Shown here: positions 27,716-38,152 of the stretch, in pieces
Layout of the letters: each line of letters starts with the position of its first letter
Numbering within the stretch: position 1 is the first letter of the stretch
DNA from: Anthracocystis setariae
Taxonomy: Eukaryota > Basidiomycota > Ustilaginomycetes > Ustilaginales > Ustilaginaceae
Direction of reading: 5' to 3'
Length of the DNA stretch: 64,000 nucleotides
NCBI GenBank assembly: GCA_928724745.1
Contig: CAKMXJ010000003.1
Span: forward strand, 186,001-250,000
Program-made: the position numbers and the translations under genes
Notes under the pieces: model-generated
The model's input: the letters and a program-made list of their open reading frames with translations, nothing else
What the model was told of the DNA's origin: nothing
Database searches by the model: none

Positions 27716-28714
27716 TTACGCGTTGGCCCATTCGAGACTCCAAACGGTCAACCAGCGGTTGCGCAGCTTGACATCGCCTTCGGTCTCCTCGCCATATCCT
27801 TCGATCAGGAACCGTCGACGATTGCCCGTCAACCTCGGTTGGTCGTCCTTATCTGCCAATGTCGCGGTTTCGGACTGTTGGATCGGTGTATTGCCGCACA
27901 CTTCCAGCTCGAGAATCCTCTCCTTGGCCTGAACGAACGCCTCATTCCCAGCCCTCATGGCATCCTTATCCTCCTTCACTTCCGTCTCGGGTAACTTGGG
28001 CCACACTTGCTCGTTCTCCACAGGAGCCAGCCTCAAGCCGGCCCTATACGCCCTGCGGATGAACCCAGTGACCTTGTCCCGCCCAGTATGCAAACCCGCG
28101 ATCACATTCACCCTTGCACTCCTGTCCCTCGCCAACACATTCATCACCGTCTTCAAGAGATCCGAGTGCGACAGCGGATCCCACATACAGTCGGCTAGCA
28201 GCACCGTGTCGAACTTGGTAACGCCTCTCGGCAGACAGTCGAGCAGCTCCTCAGTGTCCTTGCCCCAGATGTGACCGACGACCTTGATACACTTGCGCCG
28301 AGGTTCGGAGGCAGTGGCCATGTTGCGACTGACATTTGCCTTGAGCTCGCGCACGAGGTGTGGCTCATCGTAGTCGGAAGCGACGACGACTTTTGGGTTG
28401 GCTGCGAGTGCGGCGGTGATGGAGGGCAGACCTGTACCTGCGCCAAGTTCGAGGACGGAGCGGTTGTCGATGGGGAAGGCAGACGAGACGATGGCATCCG
28501 AGAGCAGCATACCGGCTCGCCACTGACGGTGCGCAAAGATGTGATGGATCGAGGCGGGTGGGACCGAGACTGTTACGATTGGGCAGGGTGCGGCGGTAGA
28601 GCCGGCGATGGCGATGGCGTTGGCGATGGCGTGGAGCAGAGGTTTGGGTTGGTAGGAGATACTTACGCCTGGTTGGCCGAAGCTTGGGGGTATGTAAGGT
28701 GCAGTTGCAGCCAT
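27716..28714 (-). CDS. Efm7/Nnt1-like protein methyltransferase
   Basis: The 332-residue product is a seven-beta-strand SAM methyltransferase of the METTL21/Efm group. Visible motifs are HRQWRAGMLLSDAI (family's W-x-A-G region), motif I VLELGAGTGLPS (about residues 88-99), acidic loop VVASDYDEPHLVRELKANV, HIWGKDTEELL and post-I FDTVLLADCMWDPLSHSDLLKT. The IWG plus D-x-x-W/Y-N-like signature best fits yeast Efm7 (formerly Nnt1), which modifies the N-terminal region of elongation factor eEF1A. The C-terminal third contains a Lys/Glu insert (ETEVKEDKDAM) not seen in short family members. The start at 28714 is the first ATG; the frame reads through to 28729 on a GTG. Confidence 0.75.
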   Translation of the reverse strand: MAATAPYIPPSFGQPGVSISYQPKPLLHAIANAIAIAGSTAAPCPIVTVSVPPASIHHIFAHRQWRAGMLLSDAIVSSAFPIDNRSVLELGAGTGLPSITAALAANPKVVVASDYDEPHLVRELKANVSRNMATASEPRRKCIKVVGHIWGKDTEELLDCLPRGVTKFDTVLLADCMWDPLSHSDLLKTVMNVLARDRSARVNVIAGLHTGRDKVTGFIRRAYRAGLRLAPVENEQVWPKLPETEVKEDKDAMRAGNEAFVQAKERILELEVCGNTPIQQSETATLADKDDQPRLTGNRRRFLIEGYGEETEGDVKLRNRWLTVWSLEWANA

Positions 28715-29024
28715 ATCGACGATAACCACTGTGGGTGGGACAAGTGCGAGGAGGTGATAGGTGGTCTGATGGTTGGGAACAACGAGGTTGATGGAGAGGG
28801 TCCAATCAATTACAGAAAATTGGTGGCTGGGTCGAACGAGCAGAGCACGAGTGTCACGTCAAGAATGGCGGCGAAAGCGGTGTGCAGACCGACGCGGCTT
28901 TGTACTGCACTGTATTTTTTAATTAAGTTATTCCTGTTGAAATCCAAAATTTTCGATTTCTTCTTGGATCGGATGGTTGTGGTTGATGAGCACAGAGGCA
29001 GCAGAGCCAAACTGAATTCTGCGA

Positions 29025-29066
<42 letters not shown>

Positions 29067-29280
29067 TCGCTGCTGACCACAGCCGGCTGAGCCCGCACGC
29101 ATCTGAGTATTCTTCTGCCGTTTTCCTTGTCCTCCACCTCTGTCCATTACCTTGCTTTCTCACCATCATCCTTGACCACTTCTCTGCGCAGCCCACAATC
29201 GAAGGACGACGTCCACATCACATCCAACGTTGGGTTAGCTCTCCTCTTTTTGATAGCTCGAGAGGCAAGCATTGCCGAGA
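28715..29280. other. Intergenic leader region Efm7-like / TIM50 with 39-T run
   Basis: This 566-base divergent gap contains a 39-base T run (29027-29065) followed at once by GTCGCTGCTGACCACAG, which reads like a branch site plus 3' splice site. No gene is supported. A 5'-leader intron for TIM50 is conceivable, but no strong donor was found. Confidence 0.5.
29027..29065 (+). repeat. Poly-T run (39 T)
   Basis: Uninterrupted run about 215 bases upstream of the TIM50 start, the longest homopolymer in the window. Confidence 0.9.
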
Positions 29281-30729
29281 ATGGTGTTCAACGTAGCTGC
29301 AAGGCAGACGCTTTGTGCTGCAGCGCGAGCTTTGGTTGCCCCTCGTGCACAACTCCTTCCAAGAACCGTTGTCTCTCCCACAAATGTCAGGTTCCTCGCC
29401 ACTTCATCGCCATCCTCTAGGAAAAAGCCATCGTCTCCATCAAAGTCGTCACCGAAGGAGCCAACAGAACAAGCTGCCGCATCCTCCGAAGCCGAGCCAG
29501 CGTCAACACCTCGCACTTCCTCTTCACTCTTCGACATCGACACATCCGCCACGCCTCTCGCATCTCAGCTCATCGAGTCACAAGAGTCGTCCAAGGATGG
29601 CAAGGCTGGATCTACAGGCGCCAAAGCCAAGACCGGAGCCCGAAACATGTCTTCGATTGAGCGCAATCGCCAAGCTCGACTGCGTGTGTTTGCAGCTCTG
29701 ATGCTCGCAGGCGCGGCTGCAACTGTTTACAAACTGGGTCGCGAATGGGATCCAATCGAAGCCGAAAAATTCAAAGATCACGAGGCAAACGACACGTTTG
29801 TCGGTCGTATCAAGCTGAGAGCTCGCGACATGTACGAAAACTTCAACCGGCCGGTGTTCGATGTGCTCCTCCCAGATCCCTTGCCGTTCCCCTACTCTCG
29901 ACCCTTCACCATGGTCATCGACCTGGACGACTTGCTCGTGCACAGCGAATGGTCGCGAGAGCATGGCTGGCGAACCGCCAAACGACCCGGACTCGACCAC
30001 TTCCTTGGCTACCTGTCGCAATTCTTTGAGATCGTCATCTTCACCACGCAACCCTTCTACACCGCCGGACCCATTATCGAAAAGCTCGACCCGGACCGTC
30101 GTTTCGTCGCCTACACGCTCTTCCGCGAATCCTGCCGTACCATCGACGGTAAACTCGTCAAGGATCTCGACTACCTCAACCGCGACCCGCGCAAAGTCGT
30201 CATCGTCGACACCAACGCGGACAGCTTCCTTCTTCACCCTGAGAACGGCGTACTCGTCAAGCCATGGAAAGGCGAAAAGGACGACCGCGAGCTTATTGGA
30301 TTGATCCCATTCTTTGAGGCCATGAATTTCTACAACGTCGACGATGTGCGTACAACGATCAAGGCATACGTGGGCACACACATCCCCACCGAGCATGCAA
30401 GACGCTTCGCCGACATCCGCGAGAAAGAACTCGCCGAGAACAGAGCGCGTCTGGAACGAATGGGCAAGTTCGGCAGCGTCTTTGGCGGTGTTTCCCGCTC
30501 CGCATCCGCTGGTCTACCTGCGGACAAGACGGCCTACGACCTCGACCGCGAGAGATACGTCCAGGCATACCTGGAAGACCAAAAGTACTGGCGCGAAAAC
30601 GGAGAGGCGCTCCGAAAACAGGCAAAGGAAGAACAGGAACGTCAGATCAGAGAAATGAAACTCAACACTTGGAGCTTCTTCACAAGCGGAATGAAACCCG
30701 CAGCAAAAGAGGACGATCTCAAGAATTAA
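29281..30729 (+). CDS. TIM50: Mitochondrial import inner membrane translocase subunit Tim50
   Basis: The 482-residue product has an Arg-rich, Ser/Thr presequence ([19 protein letters not shown]), a Ser/Pro-rich linker, one hydrophobic segment ([18 protein letters not shown], about residues 138-155) and the FCP1-like domain of Tim50 from about 205: [45 protein letters not shown] and NAVL-type [10 protein letters not shown]. Tim50 sits in the inner membrane facing the intermembrane space and hands presequence proteins to the TIM23 channel. The DxD motif is kept (DLDD), though Tim50 is not an active phosphatase in the standard view. The C-terminal stretch ([16 protein letters not shown]) is a helical tail. 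The start at 29281 is the first ATG. No introns. Confidence 0.93.
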   Translation: MVFNVAARQTLCAAARALVAPRAQLLPRTVVSPTNVRFLATSSPSSRKKPSSPSKSSPKEPTEQAAASSEAEPASTPRTSSSLFDIDTSATPLASQLIESQESSKDGKAGSTGAKAKTGARNMSSIERNRQARLRVFAALMLAGAAATVYKLGREWDPIEAEKFKDHEANDTFVGRIKLRARDMYENFNRPVFDVLLPDPLPFPYSRPFTMVIDLDDLLVHSEWSREHGWRTAKRPGLDHFLGYLSQFFEIVIFTTQPFYTAGPIIEKLDPDRRFVAYTLFRESCRTIDGKLVKDLDYLNRDPRKVVIVDTNADSFLLHPENGVLVKPWKGEKDDRELIGLIPFFEAMNFYNVDDVRTTIKAYVGTHIPTEHARRFADIREKELAENRARLERMGKFGSVFGGVSRSASAGLPADKTAYDLDRERYVQAYLEDQKYWRENGEALRKQAKEEQERQIREMKLNTWSFFTSGMKPAAKEDDLKN

Positions 30730-30895
30730 AGTAAAAGGCCTTACCTTTTCATCTTGAGCATCGCTGCCAAAACTAACGAAAATCATCTTCCCCCTTTCCA
30801 ACTGTACACCACTACTCGCTGTCCAGTCACTCTGCAGTAATCGTATTGTCCCAAAAGAAAAAGAAAAAAAAAACAGACCGAGGGATCGACGTGGA
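30730..30895. other. Convergent gap TIM50 / DDI1
   Basis: Short A-rich gap between two convergent stops, with an A-rich stretch near 30856-30872. Nothing else is seen. Confidence 0.4.
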
Positions 30896-32269
30896 TTACT
30901 GTTGGAAGAGCAACGAGGCAGCGACTTCAATGTTGCCTTGGGCTGCAGTGAGCAAGCTGATTGCTTGGTCTCGGGATGCTCCGAGATCTGTGAGTGCTTT
31001 GATGGACGCGTCGGGCCAATTGTTCGCACCTTTGACTTGCGCAGCAGCAGCGACGCCACCTGTGGATGCGGAACCCCCGGATGTCAAAGTAGGATGCGAG
31101 AACGACCATCCGTGTGAATCAAAATGCTGCTGCTGCTGCTGCTGTTGACTACTTGCCTTCCCACTCGAGCCTGCTTTTAACGACTGTCCTGCACCGGGGA
31201 ACTTGCGCGTCGCTGCCGCCGCCGCTGCGTTGGCATTTGCACTCGCCGCCCCTTCCGCACTCGTACCCGCACCCTGAATAGGACGCGGCTTCCCCTCATC
31301 ATCCACCTCATACTCTTGTCTCGCCTCATTCGGCAGCTCATGCTCATCCAAAAACCGAATCCTTTGCTCCCCAATCACCAACCGATTCTCACCGAGATCA
31401 ATCTTGGCCTGATACCTCTTCAACATATCCAACCCGAATAGCATCTCCACCCCTTTTCCCTCCATAATCGTGAAACTGCACGCCAAGAAAAACCCATCGC
31501 CCAACTCGAGTTGCGCACTGTGAACCCTACCCAGAATCTTGGCCGTGCCCACTCCCCTCGCGATGCCCGCAAAACGCTTGTCGATCAACCTCATGATGCC
31601 ACACCTCTCGGCGCACTCGGGACTCATGATGGTTGCCTGAGCACCCGAATCCACAAACGCCTTGACTGGCGTTCCGTTCACCTTGCAGTCGACATACAGC
31701 ATCGTAACCCTACCAAACGATTCGGGAGAGTATTCCATGGCATGTTCCAAATTTTCCATCACCTGTTGCTGTCGCACATGCTCGAGGATGCGTGCTTGAG
31801 CGTCGATATCGAACTCATCCGTAATGTCTCCAAGTCCATCGTCCGGTTGCATCGCATCGCGTTGGGCTCGCAGCAGCTCGAGGAAGCGTGCGGCGTCGTT
31901 TTCGGCAGCTTGCGCGAGCTGAGGATTGTTGGAGCGTAGCATCGACATTGCACGCGGGTCGGCTAGGATTTGAGAACGAAGCTGTTCGGCTGCGGCGGCT
32001 TCGGAAAGTGCGGAAGCTTGCGGAGGGCGCAAAGATGAAGTGGCGCGGGCGCGAAGATCACGGAGGATGACGAGGTCATCGTTGTTGACTCCACAGCTAG
32101 ACAGGGTGGCTTGAGGATTTGTCAGAGGTTTTCCTGCGTGGATGAGCTGCTGTTGGTCTGCAGGGATGCCCGAATCGACCTCGAGCAGCGCTTGGAGGTT
32201 TTCGAGCTCGATACTCGCATCCACATCGATGGGGAAGGTGCGGTCGTCCTCGGTGATCACGGTGATCAT
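30896..32269 (-). CDS. DDI1: Ubiquitin-shuttle aspartyl protease Ddi1
   Basis: The 457-residue product has three parts. An N-terminal ubiquitin-like domain (residues 1-75) starts MITVITEDDRTFPIDVDASI. A retroviral-protease-like domain has the active-site Asp207 in AFVDSGAQATIMS, with the conserved second strand FGLDMLKRYQAKIDL. A C-terminal UBA (about 418-457) has LTDLGASRDQAISLLTAAQGNIEVAASLL. In yeast Ddi1 binds ubiquitinated proteins for proteasomal turnover. The active-site Asp and flap region are intact, so protease activity is plausible. An Ala/Asn-rich and polyQ linker (about 350-390) precedes the UBA. The start is the ATG giving the ubiquitin-like strand; the frame extends upstream to 32506 without a resembling sequence. 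Confidence 0.95.
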   Translation of the reverse strand: MITVITEDDRTFPIDVDASIELENLQALLEVDSGIPADQQQLIHAGKPLTNPQATLSSCGVNNDDLVILRDLRARATSSLRPPQASALSEAAAAEQLRSQILADPRAMSMLRSNNPQLAQAAENDAARFLELLRAQRDAMQPDDGLGDITDEFDIDAQARILEHVRQQQVMENLEHAMEYSPESFGRVTMLYVDCKVNGTPVKAFVDSGAQATIMSPECAERCGIMRLIDKRFAGIARGVGTAKILGRVHSAQLELGDGFFLACSFTIMEGKGVEMLFGLDMLKRYQAKIDLGENRLVIGEQRIRFLDEHELPNEARQEYEVDDEGKPRPIQGAGTSAEGAASANANAAAAAATRKFPGAGQSLKAGSSGKASSQQQQQQQHFDSHGWSFSHPTLTSGGSASTGGVAAAAQVKGANNWPDASIKALTDLGASRDQAISLLTAAQGNIEVAASLLFQQ

Positions 32270-33049
32270 GTTTGCGCTTCTCTCTCCTTTGGTTTTTGTT
32301 CTTTGTTTGGAAGACAGAAGCAGCGGCAAGTCTATCGGAAGCAAGCAGCGATATGAAGGTCGGCCAAGTCGTGGAAAGTGCGGGAGGGAGGATGGCGCTG
32401 AGTTGATGGCTGGTTGAGGCTTGATGCTGAAAAACGCAATACGGTAATGTGGAGCGTGGCCAATATCCCAACTCAGCCGCACAAAGTGACGCGTACAGCT
32501 GATCAAACCAACACGAATGCATCGGGCGAGAAAGGGTTGCAGATGGGGGAAAGGGGGGGAGGGCGCATCGGGGGCAAGGGAAACGACAGCGCATCAAAGC
32601 CCTGAATTTCCCTGCACGCACGCGCCCTTTTGCAATTCACTCACACTCGCCAAGACCCGCGCCGATGGCCCACGATTAACACTTTTTCAAGACATTCTCA
32701 CGCTTGCCTACTTGCTTGCTTCCCTGCACGCCCACGCCCAGCCAAGCACCTGCATTTGCACCACTCGGATCTCGCCATCTGTCCTGCTCAGACATCAACC
32801 ACGACAACTGACTTTGCAAGAAAGCTGAACCAAGAATAAAGATAGCTACACTCCGATACAGGAGCAATCCCGCAGGCTTCACGACGCTGCTTCCTTGGAA
32901 CGAGACACAAGCCCACGAGCACATCTACAACGTATTGCAAGGATACTTGAAGCGCCTCTAATCATACGGCATCACGTTGCTTCATTTGCTCCGATCTTGG
33001 TCGCTGCTAACCGCACGAGAAGCTGAACCACAGCCAGGTACCTTGTAGC
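32270..33049. other. Divergent promoter region DDI1 / MOB2
   Basis: The 780-base gap has no supported gene. A G-rich patch (about 32545-32580) and a C-rich leader on the MOB2 side are the only composition features. Confidence 0.5.
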
Positions 33050-33877
33050 ATGTCGTTCTTCAACTCGATCGGCCGCTCTATGGGCCGCTCGTCGCGGCCT
33101 AAGAAGTCGCCAACGCATCCCAACATGCCCACATTCGACCCCTCGTCCCTCAACTCGTCGTCGTACCCTCGCTCTCCCACCTCTCCCTCGTCGTCGTCTC
33201 TTACACTCGGCTCGAACGGCAAGCCGCTCTACCTGTGCGCTCCCTTTGTCGGCTCCTCGCTTGTCAAGGGCTCTCTAAAAACCATCTCCTCCGTACCCAA
33301 ATACGTCGACCCGAAAGAATGGATCGCAGTCAACCTGTTCGACTTTTTCAACAACCTCAACCAATTCTATGGCGTGCTCACCGAATTCTGCACGCCCACC
33401 AACAATCCGACCATGTCCGCCGGCGTTGGCCTCGACTACACGTGGATCGACCAGAACCGCAAGCAGGTCAAACTGCCCGCACCGCAATACATCGACTACG
33501 TCATGACCTGGGTCGGTGGTCTGCTAGCCGACGAAGCCACATTCCCTACCAAAGCGTCACGCGATTTCCCACCCACCTTCCTCACCACGTGCAAGCACAT
33601 CTATAAACAACTCCTCCGCGTCTTCGCACACATCTATCACGCACAGTTCCAGTATCTCGTCCATCTCTGCTGCGAAGGTCATTTCAACAGTCTCTTCGCC
33701 CACTTTGTCGCTTTTGGCACAGAGAATCGACTTTTCGACTATCGCGATTTCAAATCCAGTGGTGCAACAGTGGCCACAACCGCCCCGCATAGTGCACCGT
33801 ACCCAGGCGTGTGCGACCTCATCGACAAATGGGTCGACATGGCCATTCTAGGTCCAGAATGCATCGGTCAGCGTTAA
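33050..33877 (+). CDS. MOB2: Mob2-type kinase coactivator (NDR/Cbk1 partner)
   Basis: The 275-residue product has a Mob/phocein domain (about residues 60-260). PLYLCAPFVGSSLVKGSLKTISSVPKYV at its start is Mob2-like rather than Mob1-like, followed by DFFNNLNQFYGVLTEFCTP, MSAGVGLDYTWIDQN, APQYIDYVMTWVGGLLADEATFPTK and VFAHIYHAQF. One classic Mob1 zinc ligand pair is incomplete: Cys114 is present but the second position is Asn119, as expected for the degenerate Mob2 site. Mob2 binds and activates the NDR kinase Cbk1 (RAM network), controlling polarised growth and cell separation. The Ser/Pro-rich N-terminal extension is about 55 residues. The tail (after FDYRDFKSSG) is less conserved. Confidence 0.88.
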   Translation: MSFFNSIGRSMGRSSRPKKSPTHPNMPTFDPSSLNSSSYPRSPTSPSSSSLTLGSNGKPLYLCAPFVGSSLVKGSLKTISSVPKYVDPKEWIAVNLFDFFNNLNQFYGVLTEFCTPTNNPTMSAGVGLDYTWIDQNRKQVKLPAPQYIDYVMTWVGGLLADEATFPTKASRDFPPTFLTTCKHIYKQLLRVFAHIYHAQFQYLVHLCCEGHFNSLFAHFVAFGTENRLFDYRDFKSSGATVATTAPHSAPYPGVCDLIDKWVDMAILGPECIGQR

Positions 33878-34046
33878 GCGCCTCTCTCCTTCGGTTCAAT
33901 TCTTTTTGTATCATATTCCCCTTTTTCCCTCTCGATGGGATTCAGTGCAAAGCGAGCTTTTTTTTTCATACACATCAGAAAGGGCCTAACTTAACTACAG
34001 AAATAACCTGAAGAAACAAAGTACAAGGAAGCGATGGAGGAGGAGT
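33878..34046. other. Convergent gap MOB2 / ARB1
   Basis: Short T-rich intergenic between two stops. Nothing else is seen. Confidence 0.4.
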
Positions 34047-36023
34047 TTACTTCTTGCCCTTAGCGAAGAGCTTAGCCTTTTCGATGGCCTCGGCCGAGTT
34101 CTTCATGAGTTGCTTCTTGTAATCCTGAATGCTAACGTCTGCCTTGGAAAGATTGACGATTTTCCTATCCTTGACCTCCCACAGATCCTCGGCAACCTGA
34201 CTAATCAGACGGAAGTCGTGCGAGACAATGACGACGCCGCCTTCAAAGTCCTTGATCGCCTGAGCGAGCGCATCGATCGAGCCCATATCCAAATGGTTCG
34301 TCGGTTCATCCAGCAGCAAGATATGCGGCTGTTCCATGGCCAATTGCGAGAACACCACTCGGTTACGCAAACCGTCAGAGAGCGTACGGATGGGGGCGGT
34401 CTGATGCGCACCGGACAGACCGAAACGTCCCAGCTGTGCACGCCAGAACTGCAGATCTTTCTCCGGGAACTTTTCCTTGTACTTGCTCTCCATGTACTCC
34501 AACGGCGACTTTTCGTACGGCAATTGGTCGGCAGAGTGCTGCGAGTACTTGCCCAGTTTCAATCCAGCATGCCTCTGCACCGTACCCTCAACCGGGTTCA
34601 ACGCTCCCGTGATCAGGTTGAGCAGAGTGGACTTGCCCGTACCGTTCTGACCCACGATCGCCACTCTCGAGTCCATGTCAATACCGAAGCTCAGGTCCTT
34701 GTACAGGAAGTCCTCCGTCTTGCCGCTGTACGAGAACGCCACGTCGGAGAACGCAATGATCGGAGGAGGCATCTTGCGAACATCCTCAAAGTTGAAGCGC
34801 AACGGCTTGGGCGCCCAGACGGGCTCGATCAAACCAGCCGCCTCCATCTTGTCGATGATCTTCTGCTTGGACTTGGCCTGCTTGACCAAGTTGGCATAGG
34901 TACCTGCCGAGGCGATGAACTTCTTGATGTGCGCAATCTCCTCCTGCTGCTTGGCGTACGCCTTCATCTGGTTCGTCTCGTTCTCCTCCTTGGTTCGCAC
35001 GTAGGTCGAGTAGTTACCACCGTAGGTCAAGAACTTCTTCTGCGGCGTCAGGTCGAGGATGTTGGTGCAGACCGAGTCCATGAAATCGGCCGAGTGCGAC
35101 GTGAGCACGAGGATGTTGTTGTAGGTCGACAGGTACGCCTCGAGCCAAACGACGGCTTCCAAGTCCAAGTGGTTGGTAGGCTCGTCGAGAAGCAGAAGGT
35201 GAGGCTTGATGAACAGAGCCTTGGCGAGCGTGACACGCATCCTCCAACCACCGGACATGTCCTTGGTAGGTTTCTTCATCATCTCGGGCGAGAAACCGAG
35301 ACCGTGCAAGATCATACCGGCCTTGGTCTCGAAGGTGCTGGGGTCGAGCTCCTCGAGCTCCTCGTACTTCATCTCGAGCGTCACTTCGTCGATATCGTCG
35401 GCAACGGAGAGGTCCTCGATTTCCTTCTCGAGCTTGGCGACCTTCTCCTTGGCGGAAGTAACAATGTAGTCGACGGCGTTGACCTCGGAAGGCTCGGCCT
35501 CACCGGAGACAAGGTGAATGTCAATGTGTTCGGGGATCTCGACATCACGAGCGGCGAGAGCAGCAAGGAAGGTGGTCTTACCCGAACCGTTCTCACCGAG
35601 AAGACCGTAACGCTGACCGTAGTTGAGGTTGATGGTGGCAGTGTCGATAAGCAGACGACCGTGGAACGACATGGTGAAGTTGTCAATGTGGATATCACGC
35701 GACTGCTTGTCCGAGGTGAGAACACCGGAAGCGTTACGCTCGGTGGCAATGGCGAGCTTCTTCATGTTGAGCTCCTCGGTCGAGGTGTTGGCGGAGACAT
35801 TGGTGAGCGGGGTGTCGGCGGTGGTGGCGGACTTGGATGACTTGGAAGAGCCCTTGGCGGCAGCCTTGGCAGCTTTCTCGCTGTAGAGAGATGGATCAGG
35901 AGTACAGCAGGAACAACAGTTTGAAAGATTAGCATGTTTGATACGGGAATTCCAATTGCTTCATGCGTTAGGGTAGAGTACTTACGCCTGACGCTTGGCC
36001 TTGGAGGCAGAGACGGGAGGCAT
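34047..36023 (-). CDS. ARB1: ABCF ATPase Arb1 (ABCF2), two exons
   Basis: Exons are 36023..35986 (38 nt) and 35880..34047, with a 105-nt intron (donor GTAAGT, acceptor CTACAG). Spliced product is 623 residues. Exon 1 supplies [12 protein letters not shown] and the intron falls in the Lys/Ala-rich N-terminus. Two ABC cassettes follow: Walker [10 protein letters not shown] (about residues 108-116) with signature MSGGWRMRV and Walker [13 protein letters not shown]; second Walker [10 protein letters not shown] with LSDGLRNRV in place of LSGG and Walker [13 protein letters not shown]. There are no membrane segments. Yeast Arb1 is an essential factor in 40S and 60S ribosome biogenesis. Codon use is strongly biased (C/G third positions), which creates a long open antisense frame. 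It is likely highly expressed. Confidence 0.95.
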
Positions 36024-36583
36024 TGTTGCAAATTTACGAAAGCGAGTGTGGTGCGAGCTGGTGAAGGTGAAAGAGGATGCGCAGCAAGCGAATGTTGCGT
36101 CGTGTAGAAGCTGGCAATCGGTTTTTCCTCTGGAAGAACGACCTAAGATCGGCAAGCCCGTGGAATCCGGTGTTGGCGATGTACGGAAGGTCGGAAAGGG
36201 GGGAAGAAGCAGTAGGCTGCGGGTGAAGGTGTAGTTGGTGGTGTGGAAGATAGGTAGCGACGACGGAAGCGAGCCGATCTCGAGTGCACCGACGCTATGA
36301 AGTTGCGTTGTGTGTGCGTGCGTGGCTGTCTGCTGAGCGGTGCAATGTTGGCTAGAAGAGGCGAAATTTTTGACGTTTAGTCGGCGTACTTTAGTCTGGC
36401 AGCAGTACGATAGCAGCGTAGATTGGGTTCTGAGATGTATCGGTACAGTACTGCACCTCGAGCAGAGAAGACTGACTGTTTGCAATTTCCTGGCTCGTGC
36501 CAGAGAAACGTTGGCAGAAGGGAAAAAGAAGAAAAAGTTTTTGGTGGGTTTGCAGCAGCTTTTCTAAAAATTTCGTATCTTCC

Positions 36584-36621
<38 letters not shown>

Positions 36622-37040
36622 GGTGGTTCTGGCTGCTACCAGCCGATTTTGAAGCGGCACACTCAAGTTAAAAATACCGGCATCGGGGAGCGAAAGTTTT
36701 TCGTGTCTGTGCAAAGTGAGCTTGGGACGTGAGTTGGATGACGCCAATTTGCAGCGCAGGGTCACTTCTTCCAATTTCGTTCAATGGTACGAAACGAATG
36801 TCGGCCTAACATTGCGATCCCAGTTAAATTTGTACAAGTCGCGGTTCCGATCTCACTTTGGGCGCTTTCGCACATTTTTTTGGCTTCAAGCACTCACTTT
36901 CTTCGTTCTTTCTAACCACCTTGACCTCGACATCTCCTCCCATCCGACCATTCTCTTGTAGACTCATTCGCCCTTTTCCCCTCTTCTCATCTCTGACTGC
37001 ATACGTATAACGCTGCAACAGCGTCCTCACAGCGCCCACC
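36024..37040. other. Divergent promoter region ARB1 / mL41 with 34-T run
   Basis: About 1 kb with no supported gene. It contains a 34-base T run at 36587-36620. The last 150 bases are T/C-rich and lead into mL41. Confidence 0.5.
36587..36620 (+). repeat. Poly-T run (34 T)
   Basis: Uninterrupted T run in the ARB1/mL41 gap, about 420 bases upstream of the mL41 start. Confidence 0.9.
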
Positions 37041-37508
37041 ATGTTCAAAGCCACGCAAGCGGCGTGCTCCAAGGCGTCGAGGCTGCCACTCACCTCGAAA
37101 AAAGGTAATCGCGACTTCTACAAAGGCACACGAACCGGCAACATCATGCGTCGCAAGCGCATTGCCTACGGCGATGCCAAGGGAAATCCGACCTTTGACA
37201 AGCACGGAAACCAACGATACTGGCAAATCAAGACGCAGCGCATCGACGAAGCACGTGTGCCCAACTTTGTCGTCCCACCCGGTCTGGCACAGACCCAGCT
37301 CCGACCATATGTGTTTATAGGTCGACCCGATGAGGGCGGTGTCCCGAGCAAGGGCAAATTCGGTCTGCCAGATTATCCCAGGATGGATCATAATGGGTTT
37401 GATGGCACATACTACCGAAGTATCGTTGCCGATATGCTGCAGAAGAGGAGGATCAAGGAGCAGCAGGATGAGGACAGGAGGTTGGTCGAAACTCCTCGTC
37501 AGTCGTAG
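37041..37508 (+). CDS. MRPL27: Mitochondrial large-subunit ribosomal protein mL41 (MrpL27)
   Basis: The 155-residue protein has the mL41 N-terminal signature RLPLTSKKGNRDFYKGTRTG (about residues 14-33), a basic RRKRIAYG, and NFVVPPGLAQTQLRPYVF (about 76-93). mL41 is a structural protein of the mitoribosome large subunit. The N-terminal MFKATQAACSKASR can act as a presequence. The C-terminal half (SIVADMLQKRRIKEQQDEDRR) is helical and charged and longer than in yeast. No intron is required. Confidence 0.75.
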   Translation: MFKATQAACSKASRLPLTSKKGNRDFYKGTRTGNIMRRKRIAYGDAKGNPTFDKHGNQRYWQIKTQRIDEARVPNFVVPPGLAQTQLRPYVFIGRPDEGGVPSKGKFGLPDYPRMDHNGFDGTYYRSIVADMLQKRRIKEQQDEDRRLVETPRQS

Positions 37509-37895
37509 GCGAATACTCTCGCATGCATCACCATTATCAGTTCAGCTATCCAAGGTCATCCGTAGCTTTGGGAATGGATTACTGGTTAGAAGTAGGTTGC
37601 GATCACTTTAGTAGCAAGTTGGAAAGCATCTCGGCTCGATATCCTTCCTTCCTCCCACCCTCACCCATCCCAATTATCATGACTTTTGTATTTGTATTCC
37701 AATCCAGCATTCTTTCAGCATCATCTCGTCGCTCTTGTCTTATCAAAGCATCTTCCAGTGAAATGTGAGAAAAGTGGCCAAGATCAACCATACTCACTCG
37801 ATTCACAGACACCTTCCTTGCTCAAAAAAAAACCAAAATTTGTTGCTTTGAATCCTGCGAAGTAACAGTCAAAAAAAGATTGGAAAAAAGAATGG
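37509..37895. other. Intergenic region mL41 / tRNA-Leu
   Basis: The 387-base gap holds the mL41 3' end and, at its right, T runs on the minus strand (A runs at 37871-37877 and 37884-37889 as read) that serve as the Pol III terminator of tRNA-Leu. Confidence 0.5.
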
Positions 37896-37999
37896 TGACA
37901 AGAGTGGGATTCGAACCCACGCCCGAAGATAGCAGGTCTTCCTGATTGCTCAGGATATCTTCCTTAATGCTACGCCTTAGACCACTCGGCCATCTTGCC
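37896..37999 (-). tRNA. tRNA-Leu (anticodon AAG) with intron
   Basis: Read on the minus strand, the acceptor arm GGCAAGA pairs with TCTTGTC (one G-U), D-arm TGGCCGAGTGG (A box), anticodon stem TAGCA pairing with TGCTA, and T-arm with GGTTCGAATCC (B box). The long variable arm and discriminator A mark tRNA-Leu rather than Ser. The anticodon loop is TTAAGG then intron then C, so the anticodon is AAG (reads CTT). The about 26-nt intron begins one base after the anticodon and contains TCCTGA-GCAA-TCAGGA, a six-pair hairpin closed by a GNRA-type loop. Two T runs downstream serve as terminator. Confidence 0.93.
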
Positions 38000-38152
38000 T
38001 TCATTGCGACAACTTGCAAACTATACCATTTACACCTGACCCACCACACAAGTCAAGTGAGGATCATTTACATCGCTCATCCTTGATTCACACACATGGA
38101 CAGAAGGAGGAGACTAGACTGGGGTATTCATTTAAGGTCATTCAGAAACCTA

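Noticed and set aside
29027..29065. Poly-A tail of a retroelement on the minus strand
   Set aside because: No reverse transcriptase, no target duplication and no repeated body was seen next to the T run.
34110..35840. 576-residue open frame on the plus strand
   Set aside because: It is antisense to ARB1. Strong third-position bias of the sense gene removes stop codons from the opposite strand; the product has no recognisable motif.
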